From positions 1-26,156 of IMG/VR virus record IMGVR_UViG_3300025137_000247: a stretch of 26,156 nt of DNA; one strand, written 5' to 3'. Positions 1-4,888 of the stretch are shown here, piece after piece (positions within the stretch are counted from its first letter, which is position 1; each line of letters begins with the position of its first letter). The notes under the pieces are model-generated. The model was not told where the DNA came from, did not search any database, and saw nothing but the letters and a program-made list of their open reading frames with translations. Both the position numbers and the translations under genes were made by a program. The stretch is from a virus.

Positions 1-1
1 C

Positions 2-547
2 GTGGCCAACGTGCAGTGCAAGCGAAACCTGCGAGAAATTGGAGACAGTGGAAAAACGGAAACAGAGACACAAAGCGGAAGGCAAAAAAACGCCAGGACT
101 AATGAAACTTGGCACAACAGTCCAACTGACGGGGTGGCCAACAGCGACGTCAAGAGATTACAAAGACACGGGCAAAAATCTGAGCAACAGCAACACGCGC
201 AAGGACGGCAAATCACGTCTAAACACAGTGCCGAGAGTTGCGACACTGACGGGGTGGCCGACGGCAACAAGAAGCGACGGCACGAAAGCAGTCAATCGAA
301 TGAGAGACAACCACCAAAACGGACTGACAGCGTACGCAACATTGACGGGGCCGGCCCGACTAACGGCTACTGGCGAGCTGCAGATTGGATCTGGTGCAGA
401 GATGAAAAGTGGAGGCCAGTTAAACCCGGCCTTGAGCCGTTGGTTGATGGGTCTTCCGCCCGAATGGTGCGATTGCGCGGTTACGGCAACGCCATCGTCG
501 CGCCCCAGGCGCAAGCGTTCATAGAATCTTACCTGGAGACAGAATAA
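2..547 (+). CDS. DNA cytosine-5 methyltransferase, C-terminal part (5' end outside window)
   Basis: The frame is open to the left edge, so only the last ~181 residues are present. They end with [12 protein letters not shown] (about 117-128), [12 protein letters not shown] and then [13 protein letters not shown]. This is the layout of the C-terminus of phage C5-cytosine methyltransferases, with YGNAIVAPQ as conserved motif X. The catalytic PCQ, ENV and QxRxR motifs would lie upstream. Residues 1-115 are a hydrophilic linker with repeated GVANSD/GVADGN segments, as in other phage enzymes of this type. The TAA stop shares its last base with the ATG of the next gene (TAATG), so this frame is coupled to the operon. 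Such enzymes usually modify phage DNA against host restriction; the target sequence cannot be read from this part. An overlapping frame is also protein-like; see the next entry. Confidence 0.68.
   Translation: MANVQCKRNLREIGDSGKTETETQSGRQKNARTNETWHNSPTDGVANSDVKRLQRHGQKSEQQQHAQGRQITSKHSAESCDTDGVADGNKKRRHESSQSNERQPPKRTDSVRNIDGAGPTNGYWRAADWIWCRDEKWRPVKPGLEPLVDGSSARMVRLRGYGNAIVAPQAQAFIESYLETE
3..524 (+). CDS. Overlapping WPT-repeat phage protein, C-terminal part (partial)
   Basis: This is the +1 frame relative to the methyltransferase and is also open to the left edge; the first internal ATG is at 39. It encodes WPT-type repeats ([13 protein letters not shown] and [10 protein letters not shown]), then [29 protein letters not shown] and a basic tail PRRKRS. 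Phage proteins annotated as methyltransferase-associated carry the same WPT repeats and an LNPxxSRWLMGxPxEW ending. The overlap has a simple cause: tGGCCAAC or tGGCCGAC reads as VAN/VAD in one frame and WPT in the other. It could be a real dual-coding gene, the product of programmed frameshifting of the methyltransferase, or a residual frame. It is reported because the protein signature is specific, but translation is unproven. Confidence 0.45.
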   Translation, partial: WPTCSASETCEKLETVEKRKQRHKAEGKKTPGLMKLGTTVQLTGWPTATSRDYKDTGKNLSNSNTRKDGKSRLNTVPRVATLTGWPTATRSDGTKAVNRMRDNHQNGLTAYATLTGPARLTATGELQIGSGAEMKSGGQLNPALSRWLMGLPPEWCDCAVTATPSSRPRRKRS

Positions 548-990
548 TGTTTAATCTACCCATACTTGGCACGGCACAAGTTTCACAAATGTTTAGCATA
601 CCCGTTCGCAGACTTACTGCGTTTGCCGATTTGCAGATCGTCGATCACCACGACCAGCGACCCGGCACTGGCACGACCCGACGCTACAGCATAGCCAACC
701 TTATGATGACTAAACTTGCGTGGAACTTGCAAGCGCTTGGCGTAGCTCCAAAAAAGCTATCACGCAAAGCAGAACTTTTAAATCACGGTATTGCCCGATT
801 CCTTAACGAACCCAATCCATCGCGCTACATGTCACTCTGGGTGGATTCAGATGCGGAAATAAAAGTGTCATGGCACACCAGCACCACTTTCACGTATCCA
901 ACGTCCATTTTAATTGATTTAAAAATGCTGCACGACGACGTAATGGACGCGCTTAATAAACAATCGGACATCCTATGCCAGATGAAATAA
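547..990 (+). CDS. MerR-like DNA-binding regulator, copy 1
   Basis: A 147-residue protein. Residues 5-70 fit the MerR winged-helix pattern: an N-terminal helix-turn-helix (TAQVSQMFSIPVRRLTAFAD), a PGTGTTRRYSI wing and a following helix (AWNLQALGV). No metal- or drug-binding domain of a classical MerR protein is recognisable in the C-terminal half. It is clearly paralogous to the gene at 1207-1647: both share IPxRxL, IVxxxxxxPGxGTxRR, SIxN, AWxLQ, KKxS and IxRFL in the same order. GGAGA at 534-538 precedes the ATG at good distance, and the start overlaps the upstream stop (TAATG). It probably acts as a phage transcription regulator, perhaps in the lysis-lysogeny switch. The target is unknown. 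Confidence 0.72.
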   Translation: MFNLPILGTAQVSQMFSIPVRRLTAFADLQIVDHHDQRPGTGTTRRYSIANLMMTKLAWNLQALGVAPKKLSRKAELLNHGIARFLNEPNPSRYMSLWVDSDAEIKVSWHTSTTFTYPTSILIDLKMLHDDVMDALNKQSDILCQMK

Positions 991-1004
991 TACTGGAGCA
1001 TGAA

Positions 1005-1217
1005 ATGGTAATTGTGGTTGAGGTCACGGCTGAAGTTTTAGGCGAGAACCGCGATGCCCGTTTTGACGAGCCAGGTGAGTGCCAGTATTCCGGTGATGTA
1101 AAAGTAGTGTGGAACAACGAGGACATTACGAATAAGCTCGACAATGAAGACATAGAAAAAATCAGAAACCACATAGACGGAGAAATACAATATAGAGGAG
1201 CAACCAATGAACTATAG
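1005..1217 (+). CDS. Small acidic protein of unknown function
   Basis: About 70 residues, acidic, with no transmembrane segment. It opens with a hydrophobic strand (MVIVVEVTAEV) and ends with a DITNKLDNEDIEKIRNHI helix. I do not recognise the family firmly. It resembles in shape the small phage proteins that end in a short 'xLxxxxIExIxxxI' helix. I chose the ATG at 1005 because GGAG at 995-998 lies six bases upstream. An in-frame ATG at 975 would add ten residues and overlap the previous gene by 16 bases, but has no clear ribosome site. The 3' end overlaps the second MerR-like gene by 11 bases, so the protein sits between two paralogous regulators and could modulate or partner with them (inference). 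Confidence 0.6.
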   Translation: MVIVVEVTAEVLGENRDARFDEPGECQYSGDVKVVWNNEDITNKLDNEDIEKIRNHIDGEIQYRGATNEL

Positions 1218-1647
1218 CCTACCGATGCTGACCGCTACGGAAGTGTCGGAGCGATTCGAGATACCGTTACGCGCCCTAAAGCAATACGCAGAGTTAGGCA
1301 TTGTTAAACTCGCTAAACCACATCCTGGTATCGGCACACCCAGACGGTTAAGCATCAGAAATATTATACAAGCCTATACCGCGTGGCATCTACAGATCAT
1401 GGGCCTAAACCAAAAGAAAATCTCAACACTGCAAAAAGACATGATCTACCAAATCAATCGATTTCTTGATAACGTGGAGACAAATAATAAACACCTGATG
1501 CTATGGCCGTCCTACACAGACTTCGGCCCTCAAATAGACGTTGGTCGCAGCGATACACCACGGCCACTTTTCATCGGGTCTGTGGCTATAAATCTTCGCA
1601 CGTTGCACGACACTGTGTTGGAAAAATTAGAATGGAGTGAACAATGA
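1207..1647 (+). CDS. MerR-like DNA-binding regulator, copy 2
   Basis: A 146-residue protein with a MerR-type winged helix at about residues 6-72 (TATEVSERFEIPLRALKQYAE, then PGIGTPRRLSIRN and AWHLQIMGLNQKK). It aligns along its N-terminal half with the product of 547-990. The C-terminal half is more divergent but keeps an IxRFL helix and a final leucine-rich helix (NLRTLHDTVLEKLEW). AGAGGAG at 1194-1200 is a strong ribosome site for the ATG at 1207. The stop overlaps the next start (ATGA). The pair suggests a tandem duplication with divergence. They may bind related operators or form heterodimers, which is inference. Confidence 0.72.
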   Translation: MNYSLPMLTATEVSERFEIPLRALKQYAELGIVKLAKPHPGIGTPRRLSIRNIIQAYTAWHLQIMGLNQKKISTLQKDMIYQINRFLDNVETNNKHLMLWPSYTDFGPQIDVGRSDTPRPLFIGSVAINLRTLHDTVLEKLEWSEQ

Positions 1648-1859
1648 TAAGCAGACCCATAATGCAAAAATTGTTTGGCATCCTGAGACGTTTGCATAGA
1701 CGACAAAACACACTCACCACACCTGACCTAATTGAAGTAAAAAAAGAACTATATGAGGCATTAAAGATGGCATGTGATCGCCACAGAAATTATCAGGATT
1801 GGCTCGACAGAGAAATAAATCAAATCAGACAAAACGAAAAAGAGGCAAGAAATGGATAA
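1644..1859 (+). CDS. Small charged protein of unknown function
   Basis: A 71-residue, strongly charged and probably all-helical protein. The N-terminus is basic (QKLFGILRRLHRRQ). The second half has a potential coiled coil (LIEVKKELYEALK through WLDREINQIRQNEKE). No motif or family is recognised. GGAG at 1633-1636 precedes the ATG, and the start overlaps the preceding stop as ATGA, so it is probably translated by coupling with the second MerR-like gene. Its 3' end overlaps the LexA-like gene by eight bases. Its position inside a regulatory operon is the only clue to function. Confidence 0.6.
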   Translation: MISRPIMQKLFGILRRLHRRQNTLTTPDLIEVKKELYEALKMACDRHRNYQDWLDREINQIRQNEKEARNG

Positions 1860-2115
1860 ACGACAATTTCGAGATACGCACAACACGCCCATCACTCCGG
1901 CACAACAACGGGTGCTGGATGTCATACGGCGACACTTAGAGGAACACAATCGAACACCGACCATTAGGCAGATATGTGAAGAGTTAGGCTTGAAGTCCAC
2001 GTTCTCTGTCAGCACCCAAATAAACCGGTTACAGAAGAAGGGTCATTTAGCATATGGGCCAAGAGTCGCATTGTCTGACCGGTATCGAACGGTTGTATTG
2101 GAGAAGAGCGAATGA
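1852..2115 (+). CDS. LexA-type winged-helix DNA-binding protein lacking a peptidase domain
   Basis: An 87-residue protein. Residues 13-80 match the LexA N-terminal DNA-binding domain: TPAQQRVLDVIRRHLEEH, then TPTIRQICEELGLKS with the recognition helix, then INRLQKKGHL and a short wing. LexA proper is about 200 residues and continues into an S24 autoprotease domain; here nothing follows. It therefore cannot be inactivated by RecA-stimulated self-cleavage. It could be a short phage repressor, or a competitor that binds LexA-like boxes of host or phage. GAGG sits just upstream of the ATG, and the 3' end overlaps the excisionase-like gene (ATGA). The DNA-binding assignment is firm; the biological role is inferred. 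Confidence 0.75.
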   Translation: MDKRQFRDTHNTPITPAQQRVLDVIRRHLEEHNRTPTIRQICEELGLKSTFSVSTQINRLQKKGHLAYGPRVALSDRYRTVVLEKSE

Positions 2116-2327
2116 GCAAAATAGAACCTATTGCAATGAATGTAAATGAGGCAGCAGAATATTTGTCTGTCGGGCGCACCAGTTTATACCAATTAAAGAG
2201 CCAAAATAAAATTAAATATTTTAAGATCGGAAGTTGTTTACGGTTCAGAAAAGTTGACTTGGAAGAGTTTGTTGAGCAGCAGGTAGCTAAAGCCAACAAG
2301 GAAATAAAACGACGCGAATGGCATTGA
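2112..2327 (+). CDS. xis: Excisionase-like HTH protein (recombination directionality factor candidate)
   Basis: A 71-residue protein of the MerR/excisionase helix-turn-helix family (HTH_17 type). MNVNEAAEYLSVGRTSLYQL forms the helix-turn-helix, IKYFKIGSCLRFRKVDLEEFV forms the wing and final helix, and the tail is basic. Small proteins of this type bend DNA at att sites and favour excision by tyrosine recombinases. It is the last gene of the early operon. Its TGA stop lies inside the left 27-bp att repeat, and the integrase is just beyond the att core. That context supports an Xis role strongly. Unlike the usual int-xis arrangement, attP lies between the two genes. It could alternatively be a generic transcription regulator. 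Confidence 0.72.
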   Translation: MSKIEPIAMNVNEAAEYLSVGRTSLYQLKSQNKIKYFKIGSCLRFRKVDLEEFVEQQVAKANKEIKRREWH

Positions 2328-2350
2328 CTGTCAAACATACGTCAAACATA
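2324..2350 (+). repeat. Left arm-type att repeat (27 bp)
   Basis: A 27-bp sequence beginning TTGACTGTCAAAC and ending GTCAAACATA is found again at 2577-2603 with 25 of 27 bases identical. Each copy contains two tandem GTCAAACRTA-like half-units. The two copies sit on either side of the tRNA-derived core in the same orientation. This is the arrangement expected of arm-type binding sites for a tyrosine integrase or its excisionase. The left copy overlaps the stop codon of the excisionase-like gene. Confidence 0.7.
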
Positions 2351-2368
2351 GCACATATTTAAACCAAA

Positions 2369-2406
2369 ACAACCACCTACGAATTGACGTAAGTGGTTGT
2401 TTTTTA
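2369..2406 (+). terminator. Rho-independent terminator of the early operon
   Basis: ACAACCAC pairs with GTGGTTGT, and inside that TACG pairs with CGTA, with a single C/A mismatch and a six-base loop. A run of six T follows immediately. The stem lies 42 bases after the excisionase-like stop codon and directly before the att core. It would stop early transcription before the integrase gene, so the integrase needs its own promoter. A shorter run of A on the left side might allow weak termination of leftward transcription as well. Confidence 0.85.
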
Positions 2407-2453
2407 TGGTGAGCCCGGCGCGAATCGAACGCGCGACCAATTGATTAAAAGTC
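2407..2453 (-). other. attP: attP core: 3' part of a tRNA-Lys(UUU) gene
   Basis: On the minus strand this segment reads GACTTTTAATCAATTGG (anticodon loop with UUU and 3' anticodon stem), then a T-arm GCGCG-TTCGATT-CGCGC, the 3' acceptor strand and the encoded CCA end. The 5' half is absent: beyond 2453 there is no D-arm, and the bases that should complete the anticodon stem do not pair. It is therefore a tRNA fragment of the kind phages carry to restore the host gene after integration. Phage genes and paired 27-bp repeats on both sides show it is attP rather than attL or attR. The strand exchange point would lie in or near the anticodon region. Confidence 0.88.
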
Positions 2454-2576
2454 CGTACAGCTATTACTTGCAAGCTATTGACAAAACAGCTACTTACAAA
2501 CCTGACGCTACTATTATAGTATATTATGCTGTTCGTGCCTGTTCGTGGCTTACATCAGCTATGTGCGTTTTTGAGC

Positions 2577-2603
2577 TTGACTGTCAAACGTATGTCAAAC
2601 ATA
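2577..2603 (+). repeat. Right arm-type att repeat (27 bp)
   Basis: The second copy of the 27-bp repeat, differing from the left copy at two positions (both transitions). It lies 124 bases right of the att core, whereas the left copy lies 56 bases left of it. This asymmetry is typical of lambda-like attP arms. It is 46 bases upstream of the integrase start, so integrase or excisionase bound here could also control integrase transcription. Confidence 0.7.
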
Positions 2604-2605
2604 TT
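2577..2605 (+). promoter_or_regulatory. Possible integrase promoter overlapping the right att repeat
   Basis: TTGACT at 2577-2582 resembles a -35 box (5 of 6). After 17 bases, CATATT at 2600-2605 resembles a -10 box (4 of 6). A transcript from here would have a leader of about 40 bases before the integrase ATG at 2650. The terminator upstream means the integrase needs a promoter in this interval. The -10 match is modest, and A/T-rich stretches at 2511-2527 are alternatives. If correct, the promoter lies within the arm-type site and would be autoregulated. Confidence 0.35.
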
Positions 2606-2649
2606 TAACTAAAGCCCACATACTACCATGCGTTAAATTGGAGGAACTC

Positions 2650-3885
2650 ATGGCAAACCCACAAGTTGGTTCTGTAATGATACAACGACAAACAGGCAGA
2701 AAAGTTTATCAAGGATATTATAGAGATAAATTTGGCAAACGTAAAAGTGTTTCTCTTCGCACAACAAACTTAAAAGAGGCCAGAGTTCGTGCTGGTGAAT
2801 TAAGCAAGCGGATCCTTAATGATGAAGTAGAAAAACATAATGAGGTAAAAAAAAATAGAGGCGTGACCTTTGCCCAAGTGACTGAAGAATACTTTAATGG
2901 CGAAACGCAAAACACGAAGAAGTTGCGTAAGCGTCGCCTTAAGGCCGTGAACGAAAAGAGTGCTGCTACGGTAAAAGGTGAGCAGTCATTTGCACGAACC
3001 ATTTGCGCTGATTTTGGCAACCTACCTGTAGCATCAATCACTGCACTGGACATCACAAAATGGTTGACCAAGATGTCGAAGAAAGGCGTAAGAGGGTTAG
3101 ACGGTGGATGGACACCCAGCACCCGTAATCGCCATAAATCATTTTTCAGTTGCGTGCTACACCTTGCCGAAGAGAAAAACTACATCGCACGTTGGCCGAT
3201 GGACGAGGTAGACCATGTAGACGAACTGGTCGATGAAAAGGATTTGCCCACACAAACAAAGTTTGACCAGTTACTGGGGTACCTGCCCCCGTATGTTTCA
3301 TTAATAATGAGCCTGATGCGATATACCGGAATGAGGGCCGGTGAGCTACATAGCCTCGTATGGCGAGATATAGACTGGACGGACAATGTTATTGTAATCC
3401 GACCAAGTAAAGAGAAAGCATCAAGGGGTCGTAAGATACCAATGAATGACTATGTCAGGCCCACACTGGATGGCTTACGCGGTGGCAGTTCATGGGTGAA
3501 AGAGAAAAGTGGTCACAAAGTGCCTACCATCTTTTGGCCGTCGGATGAAAACCTGGACGATCTAATCATACCGCCGATCAATATATATAACACACTCAAA
3601 CGTGCCGTCGATCAACTACTGGAAGATACCAAGCATTTGAAAGGTGAGGATCGGTGGACAATTAAAAAGGTTAATCGTCACATGATGCGACATCTGTTTG
3701 CTACCGATGGATCAGATAGAGGAATGCGCGATTCGGTATTAATGGATATAGGTGGGTGGAACTCTATTACTATGTTACGTCGCTATCGCCACGAATCGGC
3801 CAAGCGTAATCAGGAAGAAATGCAGTTACTTAATGGCATTGCGAATAAGCCAAAGCCAAAACTAAAAGCTACAAAATCAGCCTAA
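2650..3885 (+). CDS. int: Tyrosine recombinase integrase
   Basis: A 411-residue site-specific tyrosine recombinase. Residues about 1-65 form the N-terminal arm-binding region, about 70-165 the SAM-like core-binding domain, and about 190-390 the catalytic domain. The active-site set is visible: Arg229 in TGMRAGEL, a lysine in the KEKASRGRK beta-hairpin, His344-x-x-Arg347 in HMMRHLFAT, Trp370 in GGW and the nucleophile Tyr379 in RRYRH. I chose the ATG at 2650 because GGAGG at 2640-2644 sits five bases before it. An in-frame TTG at 2638 would overlap that ribosome site. It stands between attP and the end of the late operon, and should integrate the phage into tRNA-Lys. The catalytic residues appear intact. 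Confidence 0.96.
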   Translation: MANPQVGSVMIQRQTGRKVYQGYYRDKFGKRKSVSLRTTNLKEARVRAGELSKRILNDEVEKHNEVKKNRGVTFAQVTEEYFNGETQNTKKLRKRRLKAVNEKSAATVKGEQSFARTICADFGNLPVASITALDITKWLTKMSKKGVRGLDGGWTPSTRNRHKSFFSCVLHLAEEKNYIARWPMDEVDHVDELVDEKDLPTQTKFDQLLGYLPPYVSLIMSLMRYTGMRAGELHSLVWRDIDWTDNVIVIRPSKEKASRGRKIPMNDYVRPTLDGLRGGSSWVKEKSGHKVPTIFWPSDENLDDLIIPPINIYNTLKRAVDQLLEDTKHLKGEDRWTIKKVNRHMMRHLFATDGSDRGMRDSVLMDIGGWNSITMLRRYRHESAKRNQEEMQLLNGIANKPKPKLKATKSA

Positions 3886-3891
3886 CACAAA

Positions 3892-3954
3892 GACCGCACC
3901 GGGCGTGACAACACCCACACGGATTGCCACAAGTAGTTAAAGCCCGGCACGGCC
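3892..3954. terminator. Imperfect inverted repeat at the convergent int/late junction (possible bidirectional terminator)
   Basis: The 76 bases between the integrase stop and the convergent late operon contain GACCGCACCGGGC (3892-3904) and GCCCGGCACGGCC (3942-3954), which can pair at 10 of 13 positions. A T-rich stretch (ATTTGTTTTATTT) follows on the plus strand. The long loop includes a smaller CGTG/CACG stem. Convergent transcription makes a terminator likely here, but the stem is imperfect and the loop is long, so this is a weak call. Confidence 0.35.
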
Positions 3955-3961
3955 ATTTGTT

Positions 3962-4132
3962 TTATTTAGCGTGGGCATCTACATAGGCTTGACCCAGCAC
4001 ATAGGCGGCGGCTACCAGTGCTATGGGCCATGTGACCTCTACTGCACCGGTTCCGGCTGCTGCGCCAATGGCAGCGGTTACGCCAAGTTTTCGGCTACCA
4101 AGTTTTTCTTTTAAATCATTCAGAAGTTTCAT
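3962..4132 (-). CDS. Small membrane protein, holin-like candidate
   Basis: A 56-residue protein. It has a short basic amphipathic N-terminus (MKLLNDLKEKLGSRKLGV), then alanine-rich hydrophobic stretches at about 17-31 (TAAIGAAAGTGAV) and 34-49 (WPIALVAAAYVLGQAYV), and ends DAHAK. Small holin-like phage proteins often share the SRKL...hydrophobic...LGQxYVDA layout. This is the last gene of the late operon and lies in a cluster of membrane proteins, which fits a lysis role. An upstream ATG at 4156 would add eight residues. I prefer 4132, where the mature-looking MKLL start falls, but neither start has a strong ribosome site. It overlaps the end of the preceding gene by 17 bases. Confidence 0.6.
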   Translation of the reverse strand: MKLLNDLKEKLGSRKLGVTAAIGAAAGTGAVEVTWPIALVAAAYVLGQAYVDAHAK

Positions 4133-4316
4133 CGTTATCGCTTTCTGCACTGGCATCCTGTTGTAGCTGTTCCAGTGCCGTTATTGCGCCACTTTGACGT
4201 TGTATCAGGGCGTTCAGTTCCGTGACTTTTGTTTGCGCCTCCTGGAGCATCTGGAGCGCTTCCTGACGGTTGTTTGTTAGCTCGTCGATTTTGTTTACAA
4301 CAGCCGATTCGGTCAT
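4116..4316 (-). CDS. Small coiled-coil protein
   Basis: A 66-residue, glutamine- and acid-rich protein with a long predicted helix (about 5-52). Its heptad-like pattern (IDELTNNRQEALQMLQEAQTK, then VTELNALIQRQ and ALEQLQQD) suggests a coiled coil. The acidic tail ends SDNDETSE. There is no membrane segment. GGAGAGGA a few bases upstream on the minus strand gives a strong ribosome site for the ATG at 4316. It precedes and overlaps the holin-like gene, so it may belong to the lysis group, or be a chaperone or spacer protein. No family is recognised. Confidence 0.62.
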   Translation of the reverse strand: MTESAVVNKIDELTNNRQEALQMLQEAQTKVTELNALIQRQSGAITALEQLQQDASAESDNDETSE

Positions 4317-4345
4317 CTTCCTCTCCGTGGGTTAGTTGAGTTTCT

Positions 4346-4495
4346 CTATCGTTTTTTTGCCGTCTTTTTACTTGCACGAAACGCCTTTGCCGTGGGCGAA
4401 CCTTTAGTGCCGGGTTTCCTCATCTTCTCACCCGACCCACCGGCTATCCGTTTCCGCTTGGCGTGGATATTAGCATACAATCCTCGTTTAGCCAT
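4346..4495 (-). CDS. Small lysine/arginine-rich phage protein (49 aa)
   Basis: A 49-residue, very basic ORF that begins MAKRGLYANIHAKRKRI, continues GSGEKMRKPGTKGSPTAKAF and ends with a lysine-rich tail. Small phage proteins of the form 'GLYANIHAKRKRIxxGSGEKMRKPG' are common in environmental and cyanobacterial podoviruses, next to structural genes. Function is unknown; nucleic-acid binding or packaging is possible given the charge. It starts three bases after the stop of the neighbouring basic gene (4499-4786), with a weak GGTAAG ribosome-like site supplied by the end of that gene. Coupled translation is likely. Confidence 0.75.
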   Translation of the reverse strand: MAKRGLYANIHAKRKRIAGGSGEKMRKPGTKGSPTAKAFRASKKTAKKR

Positions 4496-4498
4496 AGC

Positions 4499-4786
4499 TT
4501 ACCATTTCGTTTTATGCGACCAATACCGAGCCGACATTTTGGATGGTTTACTGTCCTGGGCATTGTGTCGAGCGTAGTAGGATTTCTTACGCGCCTTTTG
4601 CTTTGCTGACGTAGGGTTTTTACCTGCACCACTAACCCCTTGTTGCCCAAATCGAATGGTCTTTGTTTGACCGCCTGACTTAGCCACAACCACATGCGAC
4701 TTGGTTTTGTGGTTAGGCGTTCGCTTGGGTTTGTTGTAAGCGCTGACCCCTGCTCTTGCAAGTTTCGGATCTCGTTTTGCTGGCAT
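4499..4786 (-). CDS. Basic conserved phage protein (95 aa) of unknown function
   Basis: A 95-residue basic protein with a conserved-looking layout: KRDPKLARAGVSAYNKPKRT near the N-terminus, KSHVVVAKSGGQTKTIRFGQ in the middle, then QGVSGAGKNPTSAKQKARKK and SARYWSHKTKW at the end. I recognise this pattern from conserved hypothetical proteins of marine phages, where it accompanies other small basic proteins. The central strand-rich segment suggests a small folded domain between basic tails. Its ATG overlaps the TAA of the gene at 4786-4887 (TAATG). No enzymatic motif is visible; a DNA- or virion-associated role is inferred from the charge only. Confidence 0.8.
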   Translation of the reverse strand: MPAKRDPKLARAGVSAYNKPKRTPNHKTKSHVVVAKSGGQTKTIRFGQQGVSGAGKNPTSAKQKARKKSYYARHNAQDSKPSKMSARYWSHKTKW

Positions 4787-4887
4787 TAGCGACCTCGTTT
4801 TTTAGGCTTGGCTTTCTTTTTCGCTTTGGCAGCGGCCTTCATACCCTTTGCTGTATATGGAAATTTCTTACCCTTTACATTTGGCAT
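4786..4887 (-). CDS. Tiny lysine-rich phage protein (33 aa)
   Basis: A 33-residue ORF: MPNVKGKKFPYTAKGMKAA followed by alternating Ala/Lys and an RGR end. AAGGAGA lies about eight bases upstream of the ATG on the minus strand, an excellent ribosome site. The stop is fused to the next start (TAATG), so it behaves as a genuine coupled gene despite its size. The MPxVKGKKFPYTxxGMKAA pattern recurs in environmental phages. The protein is almost entirely disordered and positively charged. It forms a trio with the basic genes at 4499 and 4346. Confidence 0.72.
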   Translation of the reverse strand: MPNVKGKKFPYTAKGMKAAAKAKKKAKPKKRGR

Positions 4888-4888
4888 A

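Noticed and set aside
2407-2453. A functional tRNA-Lys gene
   Set aside because: Only the 3' half is present; the D-arm, 5' acceptor strand and matching anticodon stem are missing.
2407-2453. attL or attR of an integrated prophage
   Set aside because: Phage genes and arm-type repeats lie on both sides, which fits attP; an integrated end would have host DNA on one side.
2393-2608. A 71-aa plus-strand ORF across the att core
   Set aside because: Its GANRTRDQLIKSP peptide is just the antisense translation of the tRNA-Lys fragment; the rest covers att repeats and has no ribosome site.
2718-3122. A 134-aa minus-strand ORF within the integrase
   Set aside because: It is entirely antisense to conserved integrase sequence and has no independent support.
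4135-4377. An 80-aa minus-strand ORF
   Set aside because: It overlaps the well-supported coiled-coil gene at 4116-4316 in another frame and has an unnatural Gln/Arg/Thr composition.
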